DNA from: Sinomicrobium oceani
Lineage (GTDB): Bacteria > Bacteroidota > Bacteroidia > Flavobacteriales > Flavobacteriaceae
Length of the DNA stretch: 64,000 bases
Direction of reading: 5' to 3'
Assembly: GCF_900119185.1 (NCBI RefSeq)
Contig: NZ_FPJE01000023.1
Location: forward strand, 1 to 64,000
In this document: positions 37,919 to 46,667 of the stretch, in pieces
How positions within the stretch are numbered: the stretch's first letter is position 1
How the letters are laid out: each line of letters begins with the position of its first letter
Made by a program: the position numbers and the translations under genes
Notes under the pieces: model-generated
What the model saw: the letters and a program-made list of their open reading frames with translations, nothing else
What the model was told of the DNA's origin: nothing
The model's database searches: none

Positions 37919-38617
37919 CTATTCGAAGCAGGAGGTACAAGGCCTCTTACCGAATGTATAGGTTATGGTAATTCCGCTGAGGACATACCAGTCTTTACTA
38001 CTATAATTCCCGAAACGGGTAAAATCCACCCCGGGATTTCTTTCCGGGTTACTCCCGTCGATATCGTTAACCAGCGTATATCGTGCTATGATCTCCGCTC
38101 CGAGGACCAGATTGGGCAACACTTCGCCTTTCACCCCCAGTCCAAAAGGGAAAGCTACGGAAAATCTCCTTTCCTGAGCACTCATACCTCCCTCGGCAGC
38201 GTTATAATAGAGCATCCTGTAATTCAGTGCAGCCAGCCCTCCATATATATAAGGAGTAAACGGCCTACGTAAGGTATGCAGGTCATATTCCCAGAAATGA
38301 AACTCCATCCCTGCGGACGCTTCCATAATACGATTGGAAAAAGCATAGCCTCTTTCTGCTCTGGCCGAGTTCCCGGAATCGGTATCATCGGCCTGTAGCT
38401 TGGTATAATTCAATGCCAGACGATATGCATACCTGGAGCTCTTGTTCCATTTATACAATCCACCTATAGCCAGCTTATTGGGATTTATATAATTCGTTTT
38501 ACCAACGTCTCCTATAAAATTACTTCCTCCGAGGAATACCCCCAATTCATGGATCTGAGCTATACCCGACTGTACACTCAACAGTAACAAAAAGATAATG
38601 ACCGCTCTTTTTCTCAT
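37919..38617 (-). CDS. DUF6089-family outer membrane beta-barrel protein
   Basis: 232 residues from the ATG at 38617; a TAtaTTTG element directly upstream argues against a longer start. Signal peptide MRKRAVIIFLLLLSVQSGIAQ, then IHELGVFLGGSNFIGDVGKTNYINPNKLAIGGLYKWN (motifs IHELGVFLGGSNFIGDVG and NKLAIGGLYK), alternating strands and many Tyr/Arg as in small OmpA-like barrels; it ends with TYTFGKRPCTSCFE. In Bacteroidetes this family sits before uppS-bamA. A role as an outer membrane or lipid-related accessory is likely, not shown. Confidence 0.82.
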   Translation of the reverse strand: MRKRAVIIFLLLLSVQSGIAQIHELGVFLGGSNFIGDVGKTNYINPNKLAIGGLYKWNKSSRYAYRLALNYTKLQADDTDSGNSARAERGYAFSNRIMEASAGMEFHFWEYDLHTLRRPFTPYIYGGLAALNYRMLYYNAAEGGMSAQERRFSVAFPFGLGVKGEVLPNLVLGAEIIARYTLVNDIDGSNPERNPGVDFTRFGNYSSKDWYVLSGITITYTFGKRPCTSCFE

Positions 38618-38633
38618 ACGCTCTAAAAGTCCG

Positions 38634-38641
38634 CAAATATA
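38634..38641 (-). promoter_or_regulatory. -7 element for the DUF6089 gene (TAtaTTTG)
   Basis: Exact TAnnTTTG on the minus strand, 17 bp upstream of the ATG at 38617. It may drive the DUF6089 - uppS - bamA - ompH run. Confidence 0.5.
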
Positions 38642-38836
38642 ATAATTAAGATTGCTCATGGGTAATTTCCTTTAAATTAGTACGCTTAAACAACAGATTT
38701 AAAGGTTTTTTATTGTTTTTTACCGCTAAAACCGTATCGACAAGGGCATATTTCCGCTTTACCGACACCTTGCTCCGTATCTGTTTGTTTGCAACATCCT
38801 TTCAACTTTTCACGATACAACATGGAAAAAAGAAAT

Positions 38837-39721
38837 TCAGTTACGCCTGTCTTCTCCCCAAAGCAGTTTATTCCGCAGTGTCTTTAAAAAACTCTCCGCC
38901 CGCAATTCTACCATTTTCATGGCAAAGGGTGCTTTACGGATAATAATTTCTGTTTCTTCGGACAATGTTGCCAGCCTGGAATCGAGTGAGACCAGGTAAT
39001 TCGGCTCTCTTCCGGACACTCTCAGCTTGATCTCGGTATCGTCAGGGATCACCAGAGGTCGTGCATTGAGGTTGTGCGGAGCGATCGGAGTAATGACGAA
39101 ACCGGTAGTATCAGGGGTGAGCACAGGTCCGCCGCAGCTCAGCGAATACCCGGTAGACCCCGTGGGCGTTGCTATAATGAGTCCGTCTGCCCAATAAGAG
39201 GTAAGATATTCTTCATTGAGGTATGTGGCTACGGTGATCATGGAGGTCGTGTCTTTACGGCTGACGGCAATTTCATTGAGGGCAAAATTAAATTCTGCCA
39301 GGTCTTCGTTTGCCGGGTTCGTGTTGATTTCCAGAAGTGCCCGGTCTACCACATCGTATTCCCCGCGGAGAATACAATCTACAGCTTCCCGTATATTTTC
39401 TTTTTGCACGGTTGCCAGAAATCCGAGCCTGCCCGTATTGATCCCCAGCACGGGTATTCCGAGATTTCTTATGTACAATACCGTACGCAATATCGTACCG
39501 TCTCCTCCCATACTGAAAAACATATCACAATCTGGATCGAGGTCGGAAAAAGCAGTGAATGTTTCGTATGTTCTGGTACCATCGAGAAGATGCCGGATCA
39601 ACTCCAGGTATTTCGCCTCGATAATAACCTCGATTTGCTTTTCATGCAACACTTCAAGCAGCGTAAGTACATACTCTTCGCTTCCGTCGTGATAAAACTG
39701 TCCGAATACCCCTACCTTCAT
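38837..39721 (-). CDS. nadK: NAD kinase
   Basis: 294 residues. The catalytic GGDGT is in FFSMGGDGTILRTV; NTGRLGFLA, the substrate-binding NEIAVSR, and the GGPVLTPDTTGFVITPIAPHN region (TGSTGYSLSCGGP) match the family. It phosphorylates NAD to NADP in the cytosol. It follows the CBS-domain gene by 18 bp on the same strand, a neighbourhood I recall from many Bacteroidetes. Confidence 0.96.
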   Translation of the reverse strand: MKVGVFGQFYHDGSEEYVLTLLEVLHEKQIEVIIEAKYLELIRHLLDGTRTYETFTAFSDLDPDCDMFFSMGGDGTILRTVLYIRNLGIPVLGINTGRLGFLATVQKENIREAVDCILRGEYDVVDRALLEINTNPANEDLAEFNFALNEIAVSRKDTTSMITVATYLNEEYLTSYWADGLIIATPTGSTGYSLSCGGPVLTPDTTGFVITPIAPHNLNARPLVIPDDTEIKLRVSGREPNYLVSLDSRLATLSEETEIIIRKAPFAMKMVELRAESFLKTLRNKLLWGEDRRN

Positions 39722-39739
39722 ACCAGGCGATCTGTTTTT

Positions 39740-40396
39740 TTAAATATTAAGGAACTTCCTTAAATAGTTCGACCTTTCTTTTAAGTTCTCCATATACATA
39801 TCATCTTCATTCCCCATAATAATGGTATATCCGTACCTGCGAAAAGACTGCATAATGGAATTTAGTCCCGTATTACCCACTTTGAGAGTGATCTGTGCCA
39901 TATCTCCTTCGTAACCCGACACAAATGCCCCGAGTAATTTGCCATTGTCACTTTCCACTATTTGTGATATTTCGCTAAAGGTAAAATCAGAACTTCCCTT
40001 TTCTACGATAAGCACTCCTCCCGATTCGTTGATAAACGGGGTTTCCCGGAAGAGTCCCATAAGATCCGTGAGCTCATAATACCCGAGATATCTCCCTTCT
40101 GCATTCAGAACGGGCATCATATTGGCATTGTTTTTTGCAAATGCTTCGAGGACTTCCAGCCAGTTGGTATTTTCCTTCACGAAAAAGATATCCAATGCAT
40201 ATCCGTAATCCGAGACTTTTTTTTCCAACTCAAATCCGGCGATATCTTCTTCGGAAATATTTCCCAGCAAAAATCCGTCCTTCACCACAGGCAAATGCGT
40301 ATTGGTGAGCTCAAAAAAGAGCTCCTGCACGTGCTTGACGGGATCCTCCGGAGATACCGGCGGCACATCGTAATTTATAAATGAATTGATCTCCAT
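39740..40396 (-). CDS. Tandem CBS-domain protein
   Basis: 218 residues. Two N-terminal CBS motifs (about 1-130: VPPVSPEDPVKHVQELFFEL, LPVVKDGFLLGNISEEDIAG; MMPVLNAEGRYLGYYELTDL) followed by an ACT-like C-terminal region of about 85 residues (GDMAQITLKVGNTGLNSIMQ). CBS pairs bind adenosyl ligands such as ATP, AMP or NAD. The direct link to nadK makes it a candidate nucleotide sensor for NAD(P) supply; that is inference. Confidence 0.88.
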   Translation of the reverse strand: MEINSFINYDVPPVSPEDPVKHVQELFFELTNTHLPVVKDGFLLGNISEEDIAGFELEKKVSDYGYALDIFFVKENTNWLEVLEAFAKNNANMMPVLNAEGRYLGYYELTDLMGLFRETPFINESGGVLIVEKGSSDFTFSEISQIVESDNGKLLGAFVSGYEGDMAQITLKVGNTGLNSIMQSFRRYGYTIIMGNEDDMYMENLKERSNYLRKFLNI

Positions 40397-40540
40397 ACTT
40401 TACATTTACGTTTCCGGAAGGACAACGGTTTTTTCACAACCCGTTTTTACGGTTACAGACTGTTCGGCACAAGTTCCGGACCATCTGTTAAGGACAGCAA
40501 ATTAATTAAATTATGTGAGAAAAAAGCAGGATGAACTTTG

Positions 40541-40548
40541 TATTTTTG
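40541..40548 (+). promoter_or_regulatory. -7 element for pdxJ (TAttTTTG)
   Basis: Exact TAnnTTTG 18 bp upstream of the ATG at 40567; the upstream in-frame extension would lie over it. Confidence 0.5.
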
Positions 40549-40566
40549 CGGATATTTATCATTTGT

Positions 40567-41283
40567 ATGACCAAGTTAAGCGTAAACATCAACAAAATAG
40601 CCACCCTCAGAAATTCGAGAGGCGGCAATGTGCCCGATCTGTTAAAAATGGCCGGCGACATCGAGGATTTTGGTGCACAAGGCATTACCATACATCCCAG
40701 ACCGGACGAACGTCACATCAGGTACCAGGATGCCCGGGATCTGAAAAAAATTGTCCGCACGGAATACAATATCGAAGGGAACCCTGTAGAGAGTTTTATG
40801 CAGTTGGTCCTCGAGGTAAAACCCACACAGGTAACACTCGTACCCGATGCCGAAGATGCCATTACCTCCAATGCCGGATGGGACACTTTAAAAAACCGGG
40901 GCTTTCTCAGCGAAGTCATCGCGGAGTTCCGGAACCACGGTATACGGACTTCCATCTTTACAGACCCGGATCCGAAGATGATCGAAGGGGCGGTAGCCAC
41001 CGGAACAGACCGGATAGAACTCTACACCGAAGCTTTTGCTGCGGCTTACGAAAAAGGAAACAAAGATGGGATAAAGCCCTATATACAAGCAGCGGAAACA
41101 GCCAACTCGCTTGGTCTGGGCATCAATGCCGGACATGATCTGAATCTGGAAAACATCCGTTTTTTTAAGGATAACATCCCCGGATTACTTGAGGTTTCCA
41201 TAGGGCACGCCCTCATCGCCGAATCGTTATATCTCGGCATTGAGAACGTCGTAAACATGTACCTCCATAAGCTAAAGGACTAA
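40567..41283 (+). CDS. pdxJ: Pyridoxine 5'-phosphate synthase
   Basis: 238 residues from the ATG at 40567. [33 protein letters not shown], the catalytic Glu region [26 protein letters not shown] (motif VTLVPDA), [15 protein letters not shown], and [13 protein letters not shown] match PdxJ. It condenses 1-deoxyxylulose 5-phosphate with aminoacetone phosphate product to PNP in the DXP-dependent vitamin B6 pathway. Monocistronic; convergent with lipB, 37 bp between stop codons. Confidence 0.97.
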   Translation: MTKLSVNINKIATLRNSRGGNVPDLLKMAGDIEDFGAQGITIHPRPDERHIRYQDARDLKKIVRTEYNIEGNPVESFMQLVLEVKPTQVTLVPDAEDAITSNAGWDTLKNRGFLSEVIAEFRNHGIRTSIFTDPDPKMIEGAVATGTDRIELYTEAFAAAYEKGNKDGIKPYIQAAETANSLGLGINAGHDLNLENIRFFKDNIPGLLEVSIGHALIAESLYLGIENVVNMYLHKLKD

Positions 41284-41320
41284 AGATAAAAAGCAGGAGG
41301 CTTCCGAAAAGGCCGTGGTA

Positions 41321-42046
41321 TTAGTTCTCTGTTACCGTCTTTACAGATGCAACGGATTCCGCTTCGAAAAGGTCGAAGAAATGTTTTTGTATTTTTTCCC
41401 GGACCTCTGTTTCTGACACCTCCTGTTTTCCCAACTCCACATGAAGTGAGGTTACCGCCTTGCCCCTGATTCCACACGGGATTATATGATCGAAATATCC
41501 CAGATCGGCATTGACATTGAGTGCAAACCCATGCATGGTCACCCAACGTGATGCCCGCACTCCCATGGCACATATTTTTCTTGCAAAAGGGGTCCCTACG
41601 TCCAGCCACACCCCGGTTTCTCCCTCACTCCTGGTGGCTTTAAGCCCGTATTCGGCCAGGGTACGGATGATTACTTCTTCGAGAAAACGCAGGTATTTAT
41701 GGATGTCGGTAAAAAAATTGTCAAGGTCCAGAATGGGATAGCCCACAATCTGCCCCGGACCGTGATATGTGATGTCTCCTCCCCTGTTGATCTTATAGAA
41801 GGTAGCCCCCTTGGCTTCGAGTTGCTTTTCGTCCAGTAGCATATTGTGTACATCTCCGCTTTTGCCGAGAGTATACACATGAGGATGCTCTACAAACAAC
41901 AGGTAATTCGGGGTTTCGAGACCTGCTCCTTCCCTCCTGTTCTTCATTTTAATATCCAATATACTTCCGAATAGTTCTTCCTGGTAATCCCAGGTTTCTT
42001 TATAATCCCGAAGTCCCAGATCCTGTATTTCTACTTTCCTGTTCAT
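41321..42046 (-). CDS. lipB: Octanoyltransferase LipB
   Basis: 241 residues from the ATG at 42046. [59 protein letters not shown] and the catalytic Cys/Lys pair in [19 protein letters not shown] are the LipB motifs. It transfers octanoyl from ACP to the lipoyl domains of dehydrogenases. A TAtcTTTG element lies only 5 bp upstream of the ATG, so the mRNA would be leaderless or nearly so, or the true start is slightly downstream. Confidence 0.95.
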   Translation of the reverse strand: MNRKVEIQDLGLRDYKETWDYQEELFGSILDIKMKNRREGAGLETPNYLLFVEHPHVYTLGKSGDVHNMLLDEKQLEAKGATFYKINRGGDITYHGPGQIVGYPILDLDNFFTDIHKYLRFLEEVIIRTLAEYGLKATRSEGETGVWLDVGTPFARKICAMGVRASRWVTMHGFALNVNADLGYFDHIIPCGIRGKAVTSLHVELGKQEVSETEVREKIQKHFFDLFEAESVASVKTVTEN

Positions 42047-42050
42047 CTTA

Positions 42051-42058
42051 CAAAGATA
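42051..42058 (-). promoter_or_regulatory. -7 element for lipB (TAtcTTTG)
   Basis: Exact TAnnTTTG on the minus strand ending 5 bp before the lipB ATG, implying a leaderless or near-leaderless transcript. Confidence 0.45.
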
Positions 42059-42107
42059 AACATTAAAGGTTGAATACGATACGGGATACCAGACCAAAAA
42101 CAGCCCC

Positions 42108-42266
42108 CTAACGATTGGGGTTATTAAGGATAACCAGGGCTGCAATAACCCCGGGAATCCAACCGCAAAGGGTCAGAAGAAATACGATAACAACAGAACC
42201 ACACCCTTTATCCAGCACCGCAAGGGGCGGAAATAAAATAGACAATAATACTCTCCAGATACTCAT
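42108..42266 (-). CDS. Pmp3/YqaE-family small membrane protein
   Basis: 52 residues, ATG at 42266, stop TAG at 42108. It begins [10 protein letters not shown]; the family signature [20 protein letters not shown], then [15 protein letters not shown] and NNPNR make the call firm. Two membrane spans. Pmp3/YqaE proteins are stress-related proteolipids that affect membrane potential or ion homeostasis. It lies 61 bp upstream of lipB on the same strand. Confidence 0.93.
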   Translation of the reverse strand: MSIWRVLLSILFPPLAVLDKGCGSVVIVFLLTLCGWIPGVIAALVILNNPNR

Positions 42267-42616
42267 AATAACTTTTTTACTACAGACGTTGGGTCACGGC
42301 ACCTCCCCGGGATCATTCTCCGATTTGGTCGGGCCTTGTCTGCTTCTGATTGATGGTAAGTATAAGACGTTTATGACTCCGATTTGTTACAATGTTTTTT
42401 AAGTTAAAAACGCGCTCCGAAAACCACGGGTTTACAAAAGCCGTCAGTGCCTACCACGAAACTACCCTCATCTGAAATTCCCTTTTCAACCGGTCACTCA
42501 CCACCTATGGTTTTCATCACTTTCGGATGATGTTATTTACTACATGCTTATAATATAAATTGTAATTATCTTTGCACTTTTAAAAGAAGAACCGAAATTA
42601 ATATTACAGCTTTACT
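42267..42616. other. Divergent intergenic region before lysS
   Basis: About 350 bp. A TAtcTTTG -7 element at 42567-42574 is placed 42 bp before the lysS ATG. A 10-bp direct repeat CTCCGATTTG occurs near 42320 and again near 42378, upstream of the Pmp3 gene. No ORF or RNA gene recognised. Confidence 0.5.
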
Positions 42617-44314
42617 ATGCAGCTTTCAGAACAGGAAATCGTCAGAAGGGAAAAACTCGGAAAGTTAAGGGAATTGGGTATAGATCCATATCCTGCCGCT
42701 TTGTATCCGGTAGATCACACATCCGAACAAATAAAAAAAGGATACGAGGAAGGCAAGAAGGTTGTTATTGCCGGACGACTGATGAGCCGAAGAATACAGG
42801 GTAAGGCCTCCTTTGCCGAATTGCAGGATAGCGCGGGACGGATACAGGTATATTTCAACCGTGACGAAGTTTGCCCCGACGATGACAAAACCAAGTACAA
42901 CGAAGTGTATAAAAAGCTGCTCGATATCGGGGATATCATAGGAGTCGAAGGTACGCTGTTTACAACGCAGGTCGGTGAAAGAACCGTTATGGTCAACGAC
43001 TTTACCGTACTGAACAAATCACTTCGTCCCTTGCCGTTGCCCAAAGTGGATAACGAAGGCAACGTATTTGACGAATTCAACGATCCTGAGCTCCGGTACC
43101 GTCAGCGTTATGTAGACCTGGTGGTGAATCCGCATGTTAAGGAAACTTTTATAAAACGCACCCGGATTACCACAAGTATTCGGGATTTTTTCAATAGGAA
43201 AGGATATCTGGAGGTCGAGACCCCTATTCTTCAGCCTATACCGGGTGGCGCCGCCGCCCGCCCGTTTATAACGCATCACAACGCACTCAATATTCCATTA
43301 TACCTGCGTATTGCCAACGAACTGTACCTGAAGAGGCTTATTGTAGGAGGTTTTGACGGGGTATACGAATTTGCCAAAGACTTCCGCAACGAAGGCATGG
43401 ACCGTACTCACAACCCGGAATTCACGGTCATGGAACTTTATGTAGCCTACAAGGATTACCACTGGATGATGGATATGACAGCGCAACTACTCGAAAAAGT
43501 AGCTTTGGATTCTAACGGCTCCTCTATAGTGAACGTAGGTAAAAACGAAATCAATTTTAAGGCTCCCTATCCGCGCGTACCGATATTACAGGCTATCAAA
43601 GAGCATACGGGATATGACGTAGCAGGTATGACCGAAGACGAACTACGCAACGTATGTAAAGCGCTCGATATTCCTGCCGACGAAACGATGGGTAAAGGAA
43701 AACTTATCGATGAGATCTTCGGTGAAAAATGCGAACATCATTACATACAACCCACGTTTATCACGGATTATCCCAAAGAGATGAGTCCGCTGACAAAAGA
43801 ACACCGGGATAACCCGGAACTTACCGAGCGATTCGAACTGATGGTAAACGGTAAGGAGCTGGCCAATGCGTATTCCGAACTCAACGACCCTATCGATCAG
43901 CGGCAGCGTTTTGAAGATCAGTTGAAATTATCCGAAAAGGGTGACGACGAAGCCATGTTTATAGACCAGGACTTTCTCCGTGCACTCGAATACGGTATGC
44001 CTCCGACTTCCGGGATCGGGATCGGAATTGATCGTCTCGTGATGCTTATGACCAATAACTCCTCTATACAGGAAGTACTGTTCTTCCCGCAAATGAGACC
44101 CGAGAAAAAGCCCCTGCAGTTAAGCGATAATGAAAAGGCCATTCTGGACATCCTGAAATTACAAAAATCCATGCCGCTCGATACCCTCAAGAACAAAACA
44201 GAGCTGAGCAATAAGGCCTGGGACAAAGGCATGAAAGGGCTTTCCAAACTGGGCCTTATCAAAGTAGAAGTCAGTGGGGATTCCAAAACCGTTGTGTTAC
44301 AGGACCAGGAATAA
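42617..44314 (+). CDS. lysS: Lysyl-tRNA synthetase, class II
   Basis: 565 residues. An N-terminal OB-fold anticodon-binding domain (VVIAGRLMSRRIQGKASFAE) and the class II core: motif 1 RYVDLVVNPHVKETFIKRTR, motif 2 FAKDFRNEGMDRTHNPEFT, motif 3 GIGIGIDRLVMLMTNNSSIQ. It carries a C-terminal extension of about 65 residues after motif 3 (LSDNEKAILDILKLQKSMPL...), a small winged-helix-like tail, which makes it longer than the usual 500-residue LysS. It charges tRNA-Lys. Confidence 0.97.
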   Translation: MQLSEQEIVRREKLGKLRELGIDPYPAALYPVDHTSEQIKKGYEEGKKVVIAGRLMSRRIQGKASFAELQDSAGRIQVYFNRDEVCPDDDKTKYNEVYKKLLDIGDIIGVEGTLFTTQVGERTVMVNDFTVLNKSLRPLPLPKVDNEGNVFDEFNDPELRYRQRYVDLVVNPHVKETFIKRTRITTSIRDFFNRKGYLEVETPILQPIPGGAAARPFITHHNALNIPLYLRIANELYLKRLIVGGFDGVYEFAKDFRNEGMDRTHNPEFTVMELYVAYKDYHWMMDMTAQLLEKVALDSNGSSIVNVGKNEINFKAPYPRVPILQAIKEHTGYDVAGMTEDELRNVCKALDIPADETMGKGKLIDEIFGEKCEHHYIQPTFITDYPKEMSPLTKEHRDNPELTERFELMVNGKELANAYSELNDPIDQRQRFEDQLKLSEKGDDEAMFIDQDFLRALEYGMPPTSGIGIGIDRLVMLMTNNSSIQEVLFFPQMRPEKKPLQLSDNEKAILDILKLQKSMPLDTLKNKTELSNKAWDKGMKGLSKLGLIKVEVSGDSKTVVLQDQE

Positions 44315-44335
44315 GATTTTTCTACATACATTCAC

Positions 44336-44369
44336 AAGCCCGGAGATCAGTCTTTCCGGGCTTTTTTTT
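44336..44369 (+). terminator. lysS terminator
   Basis: AAGCCCGGA / TCCGGGCTT stem with a 10-nt loop and a T8 tract, 22 bp after the lysS stop. Confidence 0.9.
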
Positions 44370-44456
44370 GTTAAAAACATCACAAACTAAAGCATTCTCT
44401 TTAAACTTTACACTTCTACAACAGTCTAAGAAGTAAAATCGCAAAAAATTAAGAGT

Positions 44457-44918
44457 ATGAAAAAAGTATTTAGTCTTGTCATAGCACTCACCCTGATCAC
44501 CGGAGCTATGGCACAGGAAAAGAGGGACAGAAAAAGTACGGACCATAAAAAAGACCGTATAGAACGTTTCAAAGATTTAACGCCGGAACAACTGGCTACT
44601 TTGCAGACCAAGCGTATGGCCATTAAGCTGGATCTGAGCCAGGCACAGCAAAAGGAAATACTGAAACTCAACACAGAACTTGCCGAAAAGAGAAAAGCCG
44701 AGTTTCAGAAGTTCAAAGAAGCCAAGGACGGAAAGAAGGAATGGACAGCAGAAGAGCGCTTCGATTTTATGAACAAAAAACTTGATGCACGCCTGGCTGT
44801 TCAGCAAAAAATGAAAAACATCCTGGATGACAACCAGTATGCCATATGGAAAAAAAGTCACGATAAGCCCGGGAAACATTTTCATCATAAAAGAAAAGGT
44901 TTCCGTCAGGGACGTTAA
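44457..44918 (+). CDS. Small secreted charged protein, DUF4890/Spy-like
   Basis: 153 residues with a signal peptide (MKKVFSLVIALTLITGAMAQ). The mature part is helical and highly charged: DRIERFKDLTPEQLATLQTK, RMAIKLDLSQAQQKEILKLN, LDARLAVQQKMKNILDDNQY, ending in a His/Lys/Arg tail (KHFHHKRKGFRQGR). The LTPEQLATLQTKRM and AVQQKMKNILDDNQYA blocks resemble the periplasmic LTxxQ chaperones (Spy/CpxP) and the Bacteroidetes DUF4890. A periplasmic stress or chaperone role is probable. Confidence 0.8.
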   Translation: MKKVFSLVIALTLITGAMAQEKRDRKSTDHKKDRIERFKDLTPEQLATLQTKRMAIKLDLSQAQQKEILKLNTELAEKRKAEFQKFKEAKDGKKEWTAEERFDFMNKKLDARLAVQQKMKNILDDNQYAIWKKSHDKPGKHFHHKRKGFRQGR

Positions 44919-44929
44919 TTCCCCCTATA

Positions 44930-44953
44930 AATCCTGCTTCGGCAGGATTTTTT
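44930..44953 (+). terminator. UUCG-capped terminator
   Basis: AATCCTGC-TTCG-GCAGGATT, then TTTTT. The C(UUCG)G tetraloop is unusually stable. It ends the small secreted protein gene; the T tract runs into the stop region of the convergent serine hydrolase. Confidence 0.9.
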
Positions 44954-46232
44954 ATTTTCCGGTATGCGCTGCATAGACCATATTCTTAAACTTTGCCGAA
45001 ATATCTCCCCATTCCCTGTTAGGGACTTCCTGTGTGAGAATAACGGCTACAATCCCCGATGCCGGGTCTACCCAGTAATGCGAACCGAAATATCCGCCCC
45101 AGGAAAAAGATCCTTCATGCCACGGAAGTGCGGCACTGCCGCCTTTACCGACAATCTCAAATCCCAGTCCGAATGTATTGCCGTATCCCAGGCCCAGTTC
45201 CCCGATCTGGTTCACCGTCATCAATCGTATGGTATCCGGGCTTAACAGGCGTTTCCCGTTGTATATACCACCATTCAGTAACATCTGCAGAAATGCGGCA
45301 TAGTCTGCCGCAGTCGATGAAAGTCCTGCTCCCCCGGAGAAGTAGGTACTCCCTTTCAACGGATAATCTTTATCTATCCCTCCGTGGCTTACCTGAGGGG
45401 CTTCCACAGTTTCGCCGGCCTGATTTTCCACATAAACTTCTGCCAGACGAGCCTGCTTGTCCCGTGGCAGGTAGAAATACGTATCGTTCATCTGCAAAGG
45501 TTGAAAAATACGTTGACGAAAAAAGTCATCGAGAGAAATACCCGAAACCACTTCCACAACATAGCCAAGCACATCCGTATTTAATCCGTATGTAAATTTT
45601 TCACCTGGCTGATGCGTCAATGGGAGTTTTGCAAGTATTTTCATTTTATCCCCGAGTTTCAGCGGTTCCGCCACAAAACCGGCAGGTATTCCGGCCCTGG
45701 CGTATATGGCATTGGCCTCTTTACTTCCTATCACCGCATACCCGATACCGGAAGTATGTGTCAAAAGATCGCGGATGGTCACAGCTCTCCGGGCAGGAAC
45801 GGTAGTGTACGTAGAATCTGCCGGTTTAAATTCATCCAGCACACCCTGATCTTTAAATTCCGGTATATATAAAGAGACAGGGTCGTCCAGCAGCAGCTTT
45901 CCTTCCTCAAATAACATCATAACAGCGGTACTGGTTATCGCCTTGGTCTGCGAAGCGATACGAAAAATAGTATTGGGAGCCATGTTTCGCTTTTCCCGGA
46001 TATCCGCATATCCCGTTCCCTTATGATAGACAATTTTGCCGTCGTGCGCTATCAAAGCAACCGCACCGGCAATTTTTTTTGCAGACACATATTCCTGCAG
46101 CATGTCATCGATTTTGTCGAGACGTTCCCTGGAAAATCCGGCCTGGGCAGGATCGGAAACCTGTAGTTTCTGGGCATACACCGGAGTGAGCACAACAGAT
46201 ATAAGACTATAGAAAAGGTATTTTACTTTCAT
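44952..46232 (-). CDS. Serine hydrolase, class C beta-lactamase family
   Basis: 426 residues from the ATG at 46232, with a signal peptide (MKVKYLFYSLISVVLTPVYAQ). The SxxK active site is in FRIASQTKAIT and the YxN motif in KFTYGLNTDVLGY; later HEGSFSWGGYFGSHYW provides the third box (HxG). This matches the penicillin-binding-protein-like/esterase group that includes EstB and DAP; it is not necessarily a beta-lactamase. It is probably periplasmic or secreted and stands alone. Confidence 0.9.
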   Translation of the reverse strand: MKVKYLFYSLISVVLTPVYAQKLQVSDPAQAGFSRERLDKIDDMLQEYVSAKKIAGAVALIAHDGKIVYHKGTGYADIREKRNMAPNTIFRIASQTKAITSTAVMMLFEEGKLLLDDPVSLYIPEFKDQGVLDEFKPADSTYTTVPARRAVTIRDLLTHTSGIGYAVIGSKEANAIYARAGIPAGFVAEPLKLGDKMKILAKLPLTHQPGEKFTYGLNTDVLGYVVEVVSGISLDDFFRQRIFQPLQMNDTYFYLPRDKQARLAEVYVENQAGETVEAPQVSHGGIDKDYPLKGSTYFSGGAGLSSTAADYAAFLQMLLNGGIYNGKRLLSPDTIRLMTVNQIGELGLGYGNTFGLGFEIVGKGGSAALPWHEGSFSWGGYFGSHYWVDPASGIVAVILTQEVPNREWGDISAKFKNMVYAAHTGK

Positions 46233-46457
46233 CGTAAAAAGAGATTGATCATTATGGCAATATACCAAATAAAAGTGTGAATCAACAATTATGAGTTTTA
46301 TTGTATTTCGGTTATTTAGTTATTATTTCACCGGGTAAGAAGGTTATATATTAACACCATAACCGTATCCTCCAATGATAATTAAAAAAAGTCAAATCGA
46401 GGCACACCGGAGCAGATAGACCTGACGGGGAATGAGATGACTAAATTTGTTAATTCA

Positions 46458-46488
46458 TTTTGCAATTCAAATCCGTTTCATACCTTTG
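46458..46488 (+). promoter_or_regulatory. metK promoter
   Basis: TTTTG (46458-46462), an 18-bp spacer and TAccTTTG (46481-46488). This is the best match to the flavobacterial TTG-N17-23-TAnnTTTG consensus in the window. Transcription would begin about 46495, ten bases before the riboswitch. Confidence 0.75.
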
Positions 46489-46504
46489 TCCCGGTAAAAT
46501 AAAA

Positions 46505-46554
46505 GAGGAAGGATTTGACTGATTGCAACCTCGTGAAAAAATGCTAAAACAGTT
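46505..46554 (+). promoter_or_regulatory. SAM-II-type riboswitch upstream of metK
   Basis: The pattern GAGG...GATTTGACTGATTGCAA, CCTCGTGA, then ATGCTAAAACAG matches the SAM-II aptamer (RF00521-like: GAUUU...UUGCAA-P1-GUGAUAAA..GCUAAA). P1 is GAGG (46505-46508) with CCTC (46529-46532); the pseudoknot pairs ACTG (46518-46521) with CAGT (46550-46553). It lies 114 bp upstream of metK and just after a strong promoter. It senses S-adenosylmethionine, the product of MetK. The expression platform is unclear; a CGGCA/TGCCG hairpin and a TCCTTC/GAAGGA hairpin lie between it and the ATG. Confidence 0.88.
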
Positions 46555-46667
46555 ATCCTGTCGTCTCCCGGACCCGGCACCTGAAAAATGCCGCAGGACA
46601 AACCGCTTTAGCTTTCTCGCCGGACAATCTTCCTTCCGAAGGATAACAATAATCAGAACAATATACA

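Noticed and set aside
42320-42388. CTCCGATTTG direct repeat upstream of the Pmp3 gene
   Set aside because: Only 10 bp and two copies; could be chance. Noted in the region entry, not raised to a finding.
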